Assembly (NCBI GenBank): GCA_018702955.1
Contig: JABJEK010000077.1
Coordinates: 1-35,602 of the forward strand
Length of the DNA stretch: 35,602 bases
From: Rhodospirillaceae bacterium
GTDB lineage: Bacteria; Pseudomonadota; Alphaproteobacteria; UBA6615
Direction of reading: 5' to 3'
The position numbers and the translations under genes were made by a program. A model generated the notes under the pieces. That model was not told where the DNA came from. It saw nothing but the letters and a program-made list of their open reading frames with translations, and searched no databases. Shown here piece after piece: positions 18,240 through 27,600 of this stretch (positions are counted from its first letter, which is position 1; every line of letters begins with the position of its first letter).

Positions 18240-18713
18240 ATGCCCGATACCGCACACGGTTCCGCGAGAACACACCTCGCGCTGGAAACATTTCTTCCGT
18301 ATCGGCTGTCGATCCTCTCCAACACCGTCAGCAACGCCATCGCGCGCGACTATCACGAACAATTCGGCCTGACCGTGCCGGAATGGCGCGTGATGGCAGT
18401 TCTCGGACGCTTCGGGCCCGATGCAGCGACCGGCATCTGCAGCCGTACTGCGATGGACAAGGTCACGGTCAGCCGGGCCATGACACGCCTCATGGATCGC
18501 GACCTGATCACGCGGAATTCCGATTCCGCCGACCGCAGGCGCGTGATTGCCAGGCTGACGCGCAAGGGGCGGTCTATCCACGACAAGATTATCCCGGTCG
18601 CCCTGGCGCATGAGGAGCAACTCGTTGCAGCGCTGTCCCCCGCCGAAGCCAAGACATTCGGCCGGCTGCTCACCAAACTCCAGGACAAGGCCGATGCCCT
18701 GACCGCCCCCTAG
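18240..18713 (+). CDS. MarR-family transcriptional regulator
   Basis: This 157-residue protein has the winged helix-turn-helix of the MarR family. The helix-turn-helix spans about residues 60-90 (TGICSRTAMDKVTVSRAMTR), followed by the wing SDSADRRRVIARLT. An N-terminal dimerisation helix holds SNAIARDYHEQFGLTVPEWRVMAVL. ATG 18240 has AAGG about 8 bases upstream. It is divergent from hppD with a palindromic site between, so it is a good candidate for controlling tyrosine catabolism and itself. The effector is unknown; homogentisate or 4-hydroxyphenylpyruvate would be reasonable guesses. Confidence 0.9.
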   Translation: MPDTAHGSARTHLALETFLPYRLSILSNTVSNAIARDYHEQFGLTVPEWRVMAVLGRFGPDAATGICSRTAMDKVTVSRAMTRLMDRDLITRNSDSADRRRVIARLTRKGRSIHDKIIPVALAHEEQLVAALSPAEAKTFGRLLTKLQDKADALTAP

Positions 18714-18722
18714 AATTGCCGA

Positions 18723-19507
18723 CTAGATGTAGTGCTCTTCGAGCGGCGCGAAGCCGTTGAACTCCACCGAAGCGTATGTGGAGGTGTAGGCGCCCGTGTC
18801 GCAGAGGGTGACAATGTCCCCGGCCGTCAAAGCCAGCGGGAGGGTGCACATCGCGTTTTCATACATCACGTCATGGCTGTCGCAGGTCGGTCCCCCGACC
18901 ACAACCGGTCCGCGGGGGCCATCGCACCCCACAGCATCCATCCGGTAGCGGATCGCCTCACCTTCGGATTCCGCGGGCCCGCCATACCTTCCAACATCGA
19001 GATAGACCCAGCGTTCCGTCGTGTCATAAGCACGGTCGGCCACCAGAATAACCTCGCTGCGGATGATACCGGAATTGGCCACGATCACGCTGCCCGGCTC
19101 CAAAATCACCCGCGGCCGCGCACCGGGAAATGCCGCATCGATGGTCTGGTCGATAACCTCGAACACCCGCCCCGGTTCGGGCACCGCGCCGTCGCCGCAG
19201 GACACCGGAAATCCGCCTCCGAGGGTCAGTATTTCCAGAGAGATGCCTGCGTCTGCCGCGCGCACAAACAACTCGCCACACAGGGCAACGGCCTCGCACC
19301 AACGCGCCGCATCGAACGCCGCACCCGACGCAACCAGGCGTTCGATGACCTGCGGTGCCGGGTTCGCCTTGACCGCATAGAATATCCCGGCCCAGTGAAC
19401 CATTTTTGCCATACGGGCATAATTCTCCGCGACCCGGTCGAGGTCGACCACCAGCAAGGGGCTCGCGCCAGCGCGCGATCGAAGAAACGGTCGAATCTTT
19501 CAGTCAT
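18723..19507 (-). pseudogene. Decayed ornithine/lysine/diaminopimelate-type PLP decarboxylase
   Basis: The remains match fold-type III PLP decarboxylases: YAVKANPAP with the PLP lysine, [16 protein letters not shown] with the active-site Cys/Asp region, and the C-terminal [16 protein letters not shown]. The intact family is about 370-400 residues. Two lesions are visible. First, ATG 19507 starts [16 protein letters not shown] in one frame, while [16 protein letters not shown] continues in another, a frameshift near 19457-19465. Second, GAAFDAA is joined directly to [13 protein letters not shown], removing roughly 100 codons that normally include the PLP-stacking His motif (FHVGSQ-like). In addition the EPGR phosphate-binding motif reads EPGS. 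The protein would not be functional. A sequencing error could explain only the frameshift. The family assignment is firm, the exact substrate is not. Confidence 0.82.
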
Positions 19508-19673
19508 GAATTGTGGTTCCGCCGGATTCTCGCGCGCCGCCTTATTGTTCGAATTGGCAACAAAGCCACCGAAATTCGCGCGCAATCGCAGGCAATCGAC
19601 ATACCACGTCAATTGCCCTGAATCGCGGCCTGTGTTAACCGGCGAGAGTCTGCATGACGATTGGAAGAGACGG

Positions 19674-20120
19674 GTGACAGAGCACGGTTCCATATGGGTC
19701 CTGAACGGACCCAATCTAAATTTGCTCGGCGAACGCGAGCCCGGCATCTATGGCGGGGATTCACTGGCCGATATCGAGGCGCGTTGCGCCGAAGCTGCAA
19801 AGACGGCCGGCTTCGCCCTGGATTTTCGCCAGACCAACCATGAAGGCGAACTCGTCGCCTGGGTCCAGGAGGCTCGCACCGGTGCTGCCGGGCTGGCGAT
19901 CAACGCCGGCGCCTACACCCACACATCGGTCGCGGTTCACGACGCGCTGCGCCTGCTCGATATTCCGATTGTCGAAGTGCATTTGTCGAACATCTTCGCG
20001 CGCGAGGAATTCCGACATAAATCCTATATCAGCGCAGCCGCGACAGGTGTCGTGTGCGGCTTTGGTTCACACAGCTATGTGCTGGCAATTTCTGCGCTTG
20101 CGGCGCGAATGGATCTGTAG
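19674..20120 (+). CDS. aroQ: 3-dehydroquinate dehydratase, type II
   Basis: This 148-residue enzyme converts 3-dehydroquinate to 3-dehydroshikimate in the shikimate pathway. Motifs are [10 protein letters not shown] near 10-19, the catalytic Tyr26 in GIYGG, TNHEGEL at 54-60, [10 protein letters not shown], and the catalytic His103 in [17 protein letters not shown]. The start is GTG 19674, with an excellent GGAAGAG just upstream; this gives the normal family length. The same frame is open far upstream antisense to the decarboxylase remnant, which is a shadow. accB begins only 3 bases after its stop, so the two form an operon, an arrangement common in Alphaproteobacteria. Confidence 0.95.
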   Translation: MTEHGSIWVLNGPNLNLLGEREPGIYGGDSLADIEARCAEAAKTAGFALDFRQTNHEGELVAWVQEARTGAAGLAINAGAYTHTSVAVHDALRLLDIPIVEVHLSNIFAREEFRHKSYISAAATGVVCGFGSHSYVLAISALAARMDL

Positions 20121-20123
20121 CGA

Positions 20124-20576
20124 ATGAGTGATTCCTTTGACATTGATCCCGACCTCGTCCGCAAACTCGCCGACCTGTTGAACGAAACGGGACTGGGCGA
20201 GATTGAATATGAGGACAACGGCAAGCGTGTCCGCGTGGCCCTGCCCGGCGTCGGCGCACCTGCCGTGGCCGCACCGGTCGTGGCCCCCGCTGCAGCGCCA
20301 GTTGCCACGCCCTCGACGGCCGGCGGGGACGCGGCGGCGCATCCTGGTGCCGTCACATCGCCGATGGTCGGCACGGTGTATCTCGCGCAGGCACCCGAAG
20401 ACCCGCCATTCGTCAAGGCGGGTGACAGCGTTCGCGAGGGCCAGACCCTGTTGCTGATCGAGGCCATGAAGACCTTCAACGAGGTCAAGGCGCCCCGCAC
20501 GGGCACGCTTCAGAGTATCGCCGTTGCGAGCGGCCAGCCGGTCGAGTTTGGCGAAGTCCTCGCCATCATCGAATAA
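20124..20576 (+). CDS. accB: Acetyl-CoA carboxylase biotin carboxyl carrier protein
   Basis: This 150-residue protein carries the biotin used by acetyl-CoA carboxylase in the first committed step of fatty acid synthesis. The N-terminal helix-rich part (1-38) is followed by an Ala/Pro-rich flexible linker (about 41-75) and the biotinyl domain. Biotin is attached to Lys116 in EAMKTFNEV. Length and layout are normal. It lies between aroQ (3-base gap) and accC (18-base gap) and is surely cotranscribed with both. The biotin transporter bioY elsewhere in this window serves the same need. Confidence 0.96.
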   Translation: MSDSFDIDPDLVRKLADLLNETGLGEIEYEDNGKRVRVALPGVGAPAVAAPVVAPAAAPVATPSTAGGDAAAHPGAVTSPMVGTVYLAQAPEDPPFVKAGDSVREGQTLLLIEAMKTFNEVKAPRTGTLQSIAVASGQPVEFGEVLAIIE

Positions 20577-20594
20577 GCCAGGCCGGCGCACCCG

Positions 20595-21935
20595 ATGTTC
20601 AAAAAAGTCCTGATCGCCAACCGCGGCGAAATCGCACTGCGCATACATCGCGCCTGCAAGGAGATGGGCATCTCGACGGTCGCGGTTCATTCGACGGCCG
20701 ATTCAAATGCCATGCATGTCCGGCTCGCCGACGAAAGCGTGTGTATCGGTCCCCCGACGGCAGCGGACAGCTATCTCAACATTCCCGCGATCCTGTCGGC
20801 GGCGACCGTCACCGATGCCGACGCCATTCATCCCGGCTACGGGTTCCTGTCGGAGAACGCGAACTTCGCCCGGATCGTCGAAGAGCACGGCATTGCCTTT
20901 ATCGGACCGAGCTCCGACCTGATCGCGACGATGGGTGACAAGGTTGCGGCAAAGGATGCGATGAAGCGCGCCGGCGTGCCGGTCGTCCCCGGTTCGGACG
21001 GGGCCGTCAAAACTGCCGCAGACGCCGTTCCGATTGCTGCCGACATCGGCTACCCGGTCATCGTCAAGGCCGCGTCCGGCGGCGGCGGTCGCGGCATGAA
21101 AGTTGTTCAACGACCCGAAGACCTCGAGAGCGCATTCAACATGGCCTCGACCGAGGCGCTTGCCGGCTTCGGTGATGCCACGGTCTACATCGAAAAATTT
21201 CTCGGCCAGCCCCGGCACGTGGAAGTCCAGGTCATCGCCGACGGCAAGGGAAACGCTGTCCACCTGTTCGAGCGTGATTGCTCGCTCCAGCGCAAACATC
21301 AAAAGGTCCTCGAAGAGGCCCCCTGCCCGATCCTCGACGAGGCGACCCGCCAGCGCATCGGCAAGGTCTGCGCTGACGCCGCCGCCAATCTGGGCTATCG
21401 CAGCGCGGGGACGTTCGAATTTCTGTTCGAGAATGACGAGTTCTATTTCATCGAGATGAACACCCGCGTGCAGGTGGAACACCCGGTCACCGAAATGATC
21501 TGCGACATCGATATCGTGGCGGAGATGATCCGCATCGCGGCCGGTGAGGAAATGTCCCTGCGCCAGGACGATATCCGCATCAACGGTCATGCCTTCGAAT
21601 GCCGAATCAACGCCGAGGACCCCGAGACCTTCACGCCCTCACCAGGGCGGATCGTTGAATTTCACGCACCGGGCGGGCTCGGCGTGCGCGTCGATTCTGC
21701 ACTCTATGCCGGCTACAGCATCCCGCCCTACTACGACAGCCTTGTCGCCAAGCTGATCGTCCACGGGCGCACGCGCGACGAAGCGCTGATGCGATTGCGG
21801 CGCGCGCTGGGAGAGATGGTCGTGTCAGGTGTGTCCACCACGATCCCGTTGCACCAGCGCCTCGCCGACAACCCGTCCTTCATCGCGGGCGACTATGACA
21901 TTCATTGGCTCGAAAGCTTCGTTGCAACCGACTAA
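20595..21935 (+). CDS. accC: Acetyl-CoA carboxylase biotin carboxylase subunit
   Basis: This 446-residue ATP-grasp enzyme carboxylates the biotin on AccB with bicarbonate and ATP. It starts [16 protein letters not shown], has the glycine-rich ATP loop SGGGGRGM at 161-168, the [11 protein letters not shown] segment, the metal-binding [17 protein letters not shown] stretch, and the C-terminal [11 protein letters not shown] motif. Length is normal for a stand-alone subunit. The aat gene follows after 9 bases. Confidence 0.97.
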   Translation: MFKKVLIANRGEIALRIHRACKEMGISTVAVHSTADSNAMHVRLADESVCIGPPTAADSYLNIPAILSAATVTDADAIHPGYGFLSENANFARIVEEHGIAFIGPSSDLIATMGDKVAAKDAMKRAGVPVVPGSDGAVKTAADAVPIAADIGYPVIVKAASGGGGRGMKVVQRPEDLESAFNMASTEALAGFGDATVYIEKFLGQPRHVEVQVIADGKGNAVHLFERDCSLQRKHQKVLEEAPCPILDEATRQRIGKVCADAAANLGYRSAGTFEFLFENDEFYFIEMNTRVQVEHPVTEMICDIDIVAEMIRIAAGEEMSLRQDDIRINGHAFECRINAEDPETFTPSPGRIVEFHAPGGLGVRVDSALYAGYSIPPYYDSLVAKLIVHGRTRDEALMRLRRALGEMVVSGVSTTIPLHQRLADNPSFIAGDYDIHWLESFVATD

Positions 21936-21944
21936 GCTCGCGTG

Positions 21945-22595
21945 ATGACCGGACTGACACCGCAACTCCTGTTGGGCGCCTACGCCAGCGGAATATTTCC
22001 GATGGCGGAAAGCCGGCACGATGCCGATCTGTACTGGATCGACCCCGATGTGCGCGGCGTGCTGCCGCTCGATGCGTTTCACATTCCACGACGTCTGCGA
22101 AAAACCATCCGGACAAACCCCTTCGAAATCCGCTGCGACAGCGATTTCGTCGGCACCGTGCGCGCCTGCGCCGAGCCCCAGGGCAATCGTCCCGACACCT
22201 GGATAAACGATGAAATCGAGCACCTCTACGCTGCGCTCTTCGACATGGGCTTCGCCCATTCCGTGGAGTGCTGGCACGAAGATGCGATGGTTGGCGGGCT
22301 GTATGGGGTGAGCCTCGGCGGCGCGTTCTTCGGAGAGAGCATGTTTTCGCGCGCCCGCGACGCAAGCAAGGTCGCGCTATGTCACCTTGCGGCGCGGCTG
22401 CACAAGAGCGGGTTCGTGCTCCTCGACAGCCAATTCGTCACGGATCATTTGCGCCAGTTTGGTGCCGCGGAAATAGAGCGCGCCGACTACAAGCAGCGCC
22501 TGGCAGCGGCCCTCAAGGTCGATGCTGATTTTCAGCCGGAACTATCGGACGCCGAGTTCGAGGCCTTCATACAATCCACGACCCAGACATCGTAG
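21945..22595 (+). CDS. aat: Leucyl/phenylalanyl-tRNA--protein transferase
   Basis: This 216-residue enzyme adds Leu or Phe to the N-terminus of proteins with basic ends, marking them for ClpS/ClpA-ClpP breakdown. Motifs include LLLGAYASGIFPMAE at the N-terminus, YWIDPDVRGVLPLDAFHIPR, ECWHEDAMVGGLYGVSLGGAFFGESMFSR and LDSQFVTDHL. ATG 21945 is used, with a GTG three bases earlier as an alternative; the ribosome binding site is weak and coupling to accC is likely. The 3' end overlaps the convergent DUF2155 gene by 64 bases. The N-degron role links it to clpA at the right end of the window. Confidence 0.95.
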   Translation: MTGLTPQLLLGAYASGIFPMAESRHDADLYWIDPDVRGVLPLDAFHIPRRLRKTIRTNPFEIRCDSDFVGTVRACAEPQGNRPDTWINDEIEHLYAALFDMGFAHSVECWHEDAMVGGLYGVSLGGAFFGESMFSRARDASKVALCHLAARLHKSGFVLLDSQFVTDHLRQFGAAEIERADYKQRLAAALKVDADFQPELSDAEFEAFIQSTTQTS

Positions 22596-22945
22596 ACCGG
22601 GTGCTCGAGCGCCGAGACCGCCGGACTGGATGCGAACATCCAGCCGGTGAAAAGGTCTCGCGGCAGCGCGGTTTCGAACGTCTCGTCGATCTCGATAAAC
22701 GCGGTGCTTTCCGGTGGCTCGGTCGGCGGCGCCTTGTGACAGGCGCGGGCCTGGATCACCAAAGACCCGAACCGGACCGGCACATCGAAGGGCGCCTCAA
22801 AGGTCGAGATCCGTGCGGTGACCTTGTCCAGCCCCTGCAGAACCGCACCGGAAGACGCCGTCCCGACATCCTGTGCCGACAGTTCGCTCGCCGTGCCCCA
22901 GGCCAGGGCCACCGCAAGTGTGCCTGGAAGAAGAAACCGCCGCAT
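22532..22945 (-). CDS. DUF2155-domain secreted protein
   Basis: This small exported protein of unknown function is found across Alphaproteobacteria. An N-terminal signal peptide (about residues 1-24, charged MRR then a hydrophobic core ending in LSA-Q) precedes a conserved domain. That domain has two cysteines (ARACHKAP and the C-terminal VVDC) that could form a disulphide, plus ESTAFIEI, FTGWMFASSPAVSALEHPVYDVW. ATG 22945 is chosen because it begins the signal peptide and lies after the upstream stop; the frame is open further upstream. Product 137 residues. It follows two MCE genes and ends inside aat on the opposite strand. Confidence 0.85.
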   Translation of the reverse strand: MRRFLLPGTLAVALAWGTASELSAQDVGTASSGAVLQGLDKVTARISTFEAPFDVPVRFGSLVIQARACHKAPPTEPPESTAFIEIDETFETALPRDLFTGWMFASSPAVSALEHPVYDVWVVDCMKASNSASDSSG

Positions 22946-22973
22946 CAGAAAGCCAGGGCGACGCCGACTGGCA

Positions 22974-23423
22974 TCACTTGGCATCGGTCGCCAGGAAGAT
23001 GATCTCCGAGACCGTGTCTTCAATGGCGCGGAAATCGCGTGTTTGTACGATCTCGCCCTCGGGCGGCAGCATCTCGGTCGCCGTGCCCGGGAACAATCGC
23101 AGATACTTGCCGCCGAGCAGCCCCTCGGCCGTGACGCCGGCTTCGGTATCGGCCGGCAGGCGAAGATCTTTGCGCACGGTAAAGGTTACGACGGCCTCGA
23201 ATGTCTGATCGTCGAGCGAGCGATCGATGACGGATCCGACTTTCACGCCGGAGATCCGGACGTCGCTGCCCCGATCAAGCCCCCCGACCTTGAGGAACCG
23301 CGCCGTCAGCTGATAGCCATCATGGTCCTGCAGGTCGATGGATCGCGCCCCGAAAAACACAAATCCGATCGCTATCAAAAGAACGACCGCACCAAGGATA
23401 GTTTCGACGGCACCGCGTTTCAT
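22974..23423 (-). CDS. MCE-domain (MlaD-like) membrane-anchored lipid-binding protein
   Basis: This 149-residue protein has one N-terminal membrane helix (about 6-24) and one MCE domain (about 38-115, with VGGLDRGSDVRISGVKVGSV and GLLGGKYLRLFPG). MlaD proteins form hexameric rings that move phospholipids across the periplasm to or from the outer membrane. No mlaE, mlaF, mlaB or mlaC gene is adjacent, so its partners are elsewhere or it acts with the next MCE gene. ATG 23423 overlaps the upstream stop (ATGA) and has GGGAG upstream. In MlaD-like proteins of this class the domain is usually encoded beside NDUFA12 in this group of bacteria, as I recall. Confidence 0.88.
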   Translation of the reverse strand: MKRGAVETILGAVVLLIAIGFVFFGARSIDLQDHDGYQLTARFLKVGGLDRGSDVRISGVKVGSVIDRSLDDQTFEAVVTFTVRKDLRLPADTEAGVTAEGLLGGKYLRLFPGTATEMLPPEGEIVQTRDFRAIEDTVSEIIFLATDAK

Positions 23424-23896
23424 TGCTTCGCTCCCGCTTCGCGCGCTGATTTCGCCCGGGACACGATGAGCCCCAGCAGGTCATCAAGCACGACTGCATC
23501 TTCGGTGTAACTGATCCGGCCGCCATCCCCGATGATCCGGTCGGCCCCGCCGATATCAACCCGCACGAGCTTGCCGCCGAAGATGCCATCGGTCACGATT
23601 GCCGCGGTGGCATCGGCATCCAGCTCAACCGATGCATCGATCCGCAGCGTGGCCTGCACCCGGAATTGTTCGACGAGGTCGAGCCCGGCCACTTCGCCAA
23701 CCTTTACCCCGGCGGCATGAACGGGATTGCCCACCAGAAGGCCGTCCGTCCGCCCGAACACCGCGCGCACGTCGATGGTCTCATCACCGCTGGTCCAGGT
23801 CGGACCAAAGACCCCGGCCACAACGGCAACGATCGCAATCACGACGCCAAACCCCACGACGACGTCCCGGAGTTCACGCTGTGACGAGGTATTCAT
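23420..23896 (-). CDS. Second MCE-domain protein, paralogue of the adjacent gene
   Basis: This 158-residue protein has an N-terminal membrane helix (about 11-29) and one MCE domain (about 40-118), with FGRTDGLLVGNPVHAAGVKVGEV and GIFGGKLVRVDIGG. It resembles its downstream neighbour but is clearly diverged. A charged helical tail ends it. The stop overlaps the neighbour's ATG, so the pair should be made in equal amounts and might form a mixed ring. The ribosome binding site is weak. Function beyond a lipid-transfer role is inferred from the domain. Confidence 0.82.
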   Translation of the reverse strand: MNTSSQRELRDVVVGFGVVIAIVAVVAGVFGPTWTSGDETIDVRAVFGRTDGLLVGNPVHAAGVKVGEVAGLDLVEQFRVQATLRIDASVELDADATAAIVTDGIFGGKLVRVDIGGADRIIGDGGRISYTEDAVVLDDLLGLIVSRAKSAREAGAKQ

Positions 23897-23953
23897 CGTG
23901 GTGCGCTCATCGAAATGACCTGATTTCGGAAAACGGGTTGTGCAACGGACGCG

Positions 23954-24307
23954 CTATTGCGGTGTCCAGGGCTCGTAGTCACCGGTACCCCGCCTGCGCT
24001 CGCCATCCCGCAGAACGCTGCCCGGGGGGTGATATGCGGCGCGCGTGCCCGTCAGGTTCGGAACATGTTCCTGCTGCCAGTCATGACGATGGGCCTCATC
24101 GAGAGGCGATTCCGTCATGTGGTGCAGCCAGCTATGCCATTCGGGCGGAACCTTGCTCGCCTCCGGCCGGCCCTTGTAGACGACCCAGCGACGCTCGCGA
24201 TTGTAGCGATTCCGGTTACGGCCACGATAATAGCGGTTGCCGAACTTGTCGGAACCGACAAGTTGCCCTGAGATCATGGTTTTAAGCAGCGTTCCCAACG
24301 TGGCCAT
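23954..24307 (-). CDS. NADH:ubiquinone oxidoreductase 17.2-kDa subunit homologue (NDUFA12 family)
   Basis: This 117-residue protein matches the accessory complex I subunit NDUFA12 shared by Alphaproteobacteria and mitochondria. Family features are the N-terminal GQLVGSDKFGNRYYRGR, ERRWVVYKGRPEASKVPPEWHSWLHH and the C-terminal YEPWTP. It is soluble and would sit on the matrix/cytoplasmic arm of complex I. ATG 24307 has GGAAG upstream. No nuo genes are close, which is usual for this subunit. Its presence is a good marker for an alphaproteobacterial genome. Confidence 0.94.
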   Translation of the reverse strand: MATLGTLLKTMISGQLVGSDKFGNRYYRGRNRNRYNRERRWVVYKGRPEASKVPPEWHSWLHHMTESPLDEAHRHDWQQEHVPNLTGTRAAYHPPGSVLRDGERRRGTGDYEPWTPQ

Positions 24308-24430
24308 TGAGCTTCCAAATCCCTAAATGCGCTGACGTTTCGCGGGACTATGGCACCCGCCCCGGAGTTTGGCCAGAGCCATGATGTCACGTTTTCCCGG
24401 GTCGGCCGCGCGAAGCGATCAGGCGACAAA

Positions 24431-24446
24431 ACACATGATATGGACG
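24431..24446. promoter_or_regulatory. Candidate NrdR box, distal copy
   Basis: ACACATGATATGGACG resembles the NrdR consensus (acaCwAtATaTwGtgt). The first half matches well and most of the strongly conserved core positions agree. Its partner starts exactly 31 bases downstream, the spacing expected for paired NrdR boxes. NrdR represses ribonucleotide reductase genes according to nucleotide levels. Confidence 0.55.
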
Positions 24447-24461
24447 ATTGTTGGCCGCCCA

Positions 24462-24477
24462 ACCCAAAATGTGGTTG
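24462..24477. promoter_or_regulatory. Candidate NrdR box, proximal copy
   Basis: ACCCAAAATGTGGTTG matches all the strongly conserved positions of the NrdR consensus (C, A, AT, T and G) while the flanks differ. A 15-base gap separates it from the distal copy. It lies about 185 bases before the nrdJ start. Confidence 0.55.
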
Positions 24478-24628
24478 CGGCGCAAATATCTTGTGGTTTA
24501 CCGTCAACAATTGCCGAGATTTGGTGTTTTTCGTCGTTTTTGTCACGAAAGCTTCATGGACTCGGCGGGGGCCGCCCACGGCGAGTATTAGGATTTAGGC
24601 GCGGCCACCCTGGCTCATTTTTGGTTAC

Positions 24629-24645
24629 GGCGCGTGCTTCGCGCC
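24629..24645 (+). other. Hairpin just upstream of nrdJ ribosome binding site
   Basis: GGCGCG (24629-24634) and CGCGCC (24640-24645) form a perfect 6-bp GC stem with loop TGCTT, followed by TGTTTT and then the run of G that is the likely ribosome binding site. It looks like a small attenuator or a leader structure. It is too short to be sure it terminates. Confidence 0.5.
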
Positions 24646-24661
24646 TGTTTTGGGGGGTTAC

Positions 24662-27600
24662 ATGCGGATCCAACGCCGCTTTACGAACGAAGGCGAGAGT
24701 CCTTACACCGCGATCGAGTTTCGCACCACGTCGAGCGAAATCCGTAATCCGGATGGATCGATCGTGTTTGCAGCCGATGATATCGATGTCCCTGCGGCTT
24801 GGACCCAGGTCGCATGCGATATCCTGGCGCAGAAATATTTCCGCAAAGCGGGTGTTCCCGCCCGGCTGAAGCCGGTCAAGGAAGACGACGTCCCCGAATT
24901 TCTGTGGCGACGCACCGCTGACGAAACCAAGCTCAAACGCCTCGGCAAGGACAAGCGCCATGGCGGTGAAACCGACGCACGACAGGTCTTTGATCGTCTC
25001 GCCGGCACCTGGGCCTATTGGGGCTGGAAGGGCGGCTATTTCGACAGCGCCGACGATGCCAGCGCCTACTATGACGAGATGCGCTACATGTTGGCGGCCC
25101 AGATCGCGGCGCCGAACAGCCCGCAATGGTTCAATACCGGCCTGCATTGGGCCTATGGAATCGACGGCCCGGGACAGGGCCATCATTATGTTGATTACCA
25201 GTCGGGGCACCTGACCAAATCCAAGAGCTCCTACGAGCACCCGCAGCCCCACGCCTGCTTCATCCAGTCCGTGTCCGATGATCTCGTGAACGACGGCGGC
25301 ATCATGGACCTCTGGGTTCGCGAAGCCCGCCTGTTCAAATACGGCTCGGGCACCGGTTCGAATTTCTCCCATATCCGCGGCGAGAGCGAAGCCCTGTCGG
25401 GCGGCGGCAAATCGTCGGGCCTGATGAGCTTCCTCAAAATCGGTGATCGCGCGGCCGGCGCCATCAAATCCGGCGGCACGACGCGGCGCGCGGCCAAGAT
25501 GGTCGTGGTCGATGTCGATCACCCGGATATCGAATCCTATATCGACTGGAAGGTCACCGAGGAACAGAAGGTGGCGGCGCTCGTCACCGGTTCGATCACC
25601 TGCCAGCAGCACCTGACCGCGATCATGGCGGCCTGCCACGACACCGACGCACCCGAAGGTGACGAGCGGTTCGAGCCGGCCGAGAACCCGGCCCTGAAGA
25701 AGGCCATCCGTGAATCCCGCAAGGCCATGGTGCCGGACAATTACGCCCAGCGCGTGATCCAGTTCGCCCGCCAGGGTTTCAGCGAAATCGATTTCCCGAC
25801 CTACGACACGGATTGGGATTCCGAGGCTTATCTGACCGTCTCCGGCCAGAACTCAAACAATTCCGTTCGGGTGACCGATGACTTCCTGAAGGCCGTCGAA
25901 GACGGCGGATCGTGGGATTTGAAACGCCGGACCGATGGCGAGGTCGCGAAAACCGTCGATGCCGGCGAGCTGTGGGACAAGATTTCCCACGCGGCATGGT
26001 CGTGCGCCGATCCAGGCATTCAGTACGACACCACGATCAACGACTGGCACACCTGCCCGGAATCCGGACGTATCAACGCATCCAATCCGTGCTCGGAGTA
26101 CATGTTCCTCGACGACACCGCGTGCAACCTCGCGTCGTTGAACCTCATGACCTTCCGCGAGCATGACGGCAACTTCGATGTCGACGGGTTCGAGCATGCG
26201 GTTCGCCTGTGGACGGTCACGCTGGAAATCTCGGTCCTGATGGCGCAGTTCCCGTCCAAGGAAATCGCCCGCCTGAGCTACGAATTCCGCACGCTGGGTC
26301 TCGGCTTTGCCAATATCGGCGGGCTGTTGATGGCGTCCGGCCTTCCCTATGACAGTGACGAAGGCCGCGCGTTGTGCGCCTCCATCAGCGCACTGATGAC
26401 GGGCGTCTGCTATGCGACGTCGGCCGAGATGGCCGAGGAACTCGGGGCATTCCCGGGTCACGCCAAGAACGCGCCGAACATGTTGCGGGTCATCCGCAAC
26501 CATCGCCGTGCGGCACACGGCACCGCCACGGGATATGAAGGCCTGTCGACAAACCCGGTCCCGCTCGATCACGCGAACTGCCCCGACGCGCCCATCGCCG
26601 AAGCGGCAATGCGCGCCTGGGACCTGGCGCTGGAGCTGGGCGAAGCCCATGGCTATCGCAATGCCCAGACCACGGTGATCGCGCCCACGGGCACGATCGG
26701 CCTGGTCATGGATTGCGATACGACCGGCATCGAGCCGGACTTCGCGCTGGTCAAGTTCAAGAAGCTCGCCGGCGGCGGCTATTTCAAGATCATCAATCGG
26801 ATGGTCCCAGAGGCGCTCCAGAATCTCGGCTACACGCCCAAGCAGATCGACGAGATGTCCGGCTACGCGGTCGGGTACGGCTCGCTGGCCGATGCGCCGG
26901 GGGTCAACCATGCGACGCTCGCCGAAAAAGGCTTCGGTGACGACCAGATAGCCGCGATCGAGGAAGGTCTCGGCACGGCGTTCGACATTCGCTTCGCGTT
27001 CAACAAGTGGACGCTCGGCGAGGCCTTTTGCACGGAGACACTTGGTCTCGAAGTGGCGCAGCTCGACGACATGTCCTTCGACATGCTCTCTGCGCTGGGC
27101 TTCACCGACGAGCAGATCGAAACCGCCAACAATCATGCCTGCGGCACGATGACCCTCGAAGGCGCGCCGCACATGAAGGACGAGCATCTGGCGATCTTCG
27201 ACTGCGCCAACCCGTGCGGGAAGATCGGCAAGCGGTTCCTGTCGGTCGACAGTCACATCCACATGATGGCGGCCGCCCAGCCGTTCATCACGGGCGCGAT
27301 CTCCAAGACGATCAACATGCCCAACAAGGCCAACATCTCCGACTGTGCCGACGCCTACATGTTGTCCTGGCGCCTCGGGCTCAAGGCCAACGCGCTGTAT
27401 CGCGATGGCTCGAAGCTCAGCCAGCCGCTGCAGTCACAGCTCCTGTCGGATGATACCGATGAAGCGGCGGATACGCTCGACGAGCTCCTCGATGCGCCGA
27501 ACGGGCGTCGCGCAGAGATCATCGCCGAGCGCATCGTCGAACGGGTCGTGGAGCGCGAGGTCGATCGTCATAAATTGCCCCATCGCCGCAAGGGCTACAC

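Larger units (their letters stand above)
24308..24661 (+). promoter_or_regulatory. 354-base divergent control region between NDUFA12 gene and nrdJ
   Basis: This non-coding gap is richer in A/T than its neighbours. It holds the NDUFA12 promoter region, two NrdR-box-like sites, a T-rich stretch (about 24520-24545) and a hairpin right before the nrdJ ribosome binding site. I could not place a confident -35/-10 pair. No cobalamin-riboswitch core was recognised. Confidence 0.5.

Noticed and set aside
18732..19673. An open plus-strand frame running into aroQ, antisense to the decarboxylase remnant
   Set aside because: Only the last part matches a protein family (AroQ). The GTG at 19674 with a strong ribosome binding site is the true start.
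24481..24496. A third NrdR-like site (CGCAAATATCTTGTGG)
   Set aside because: It lacks the conserved C of the first half and has the wrong spacing to the other two sites, so it was not called.
24308..24661. A cobalamin riboswitch before nrdJ
   Set aside because: I looked for the B12-box and the usual long conserved core and did not see them.
25853..27262. A long frame antisense to nrdJ
   Set aside because: Shadow of the highly biased codon use of nrdJ; no start signal and no family resemblance.
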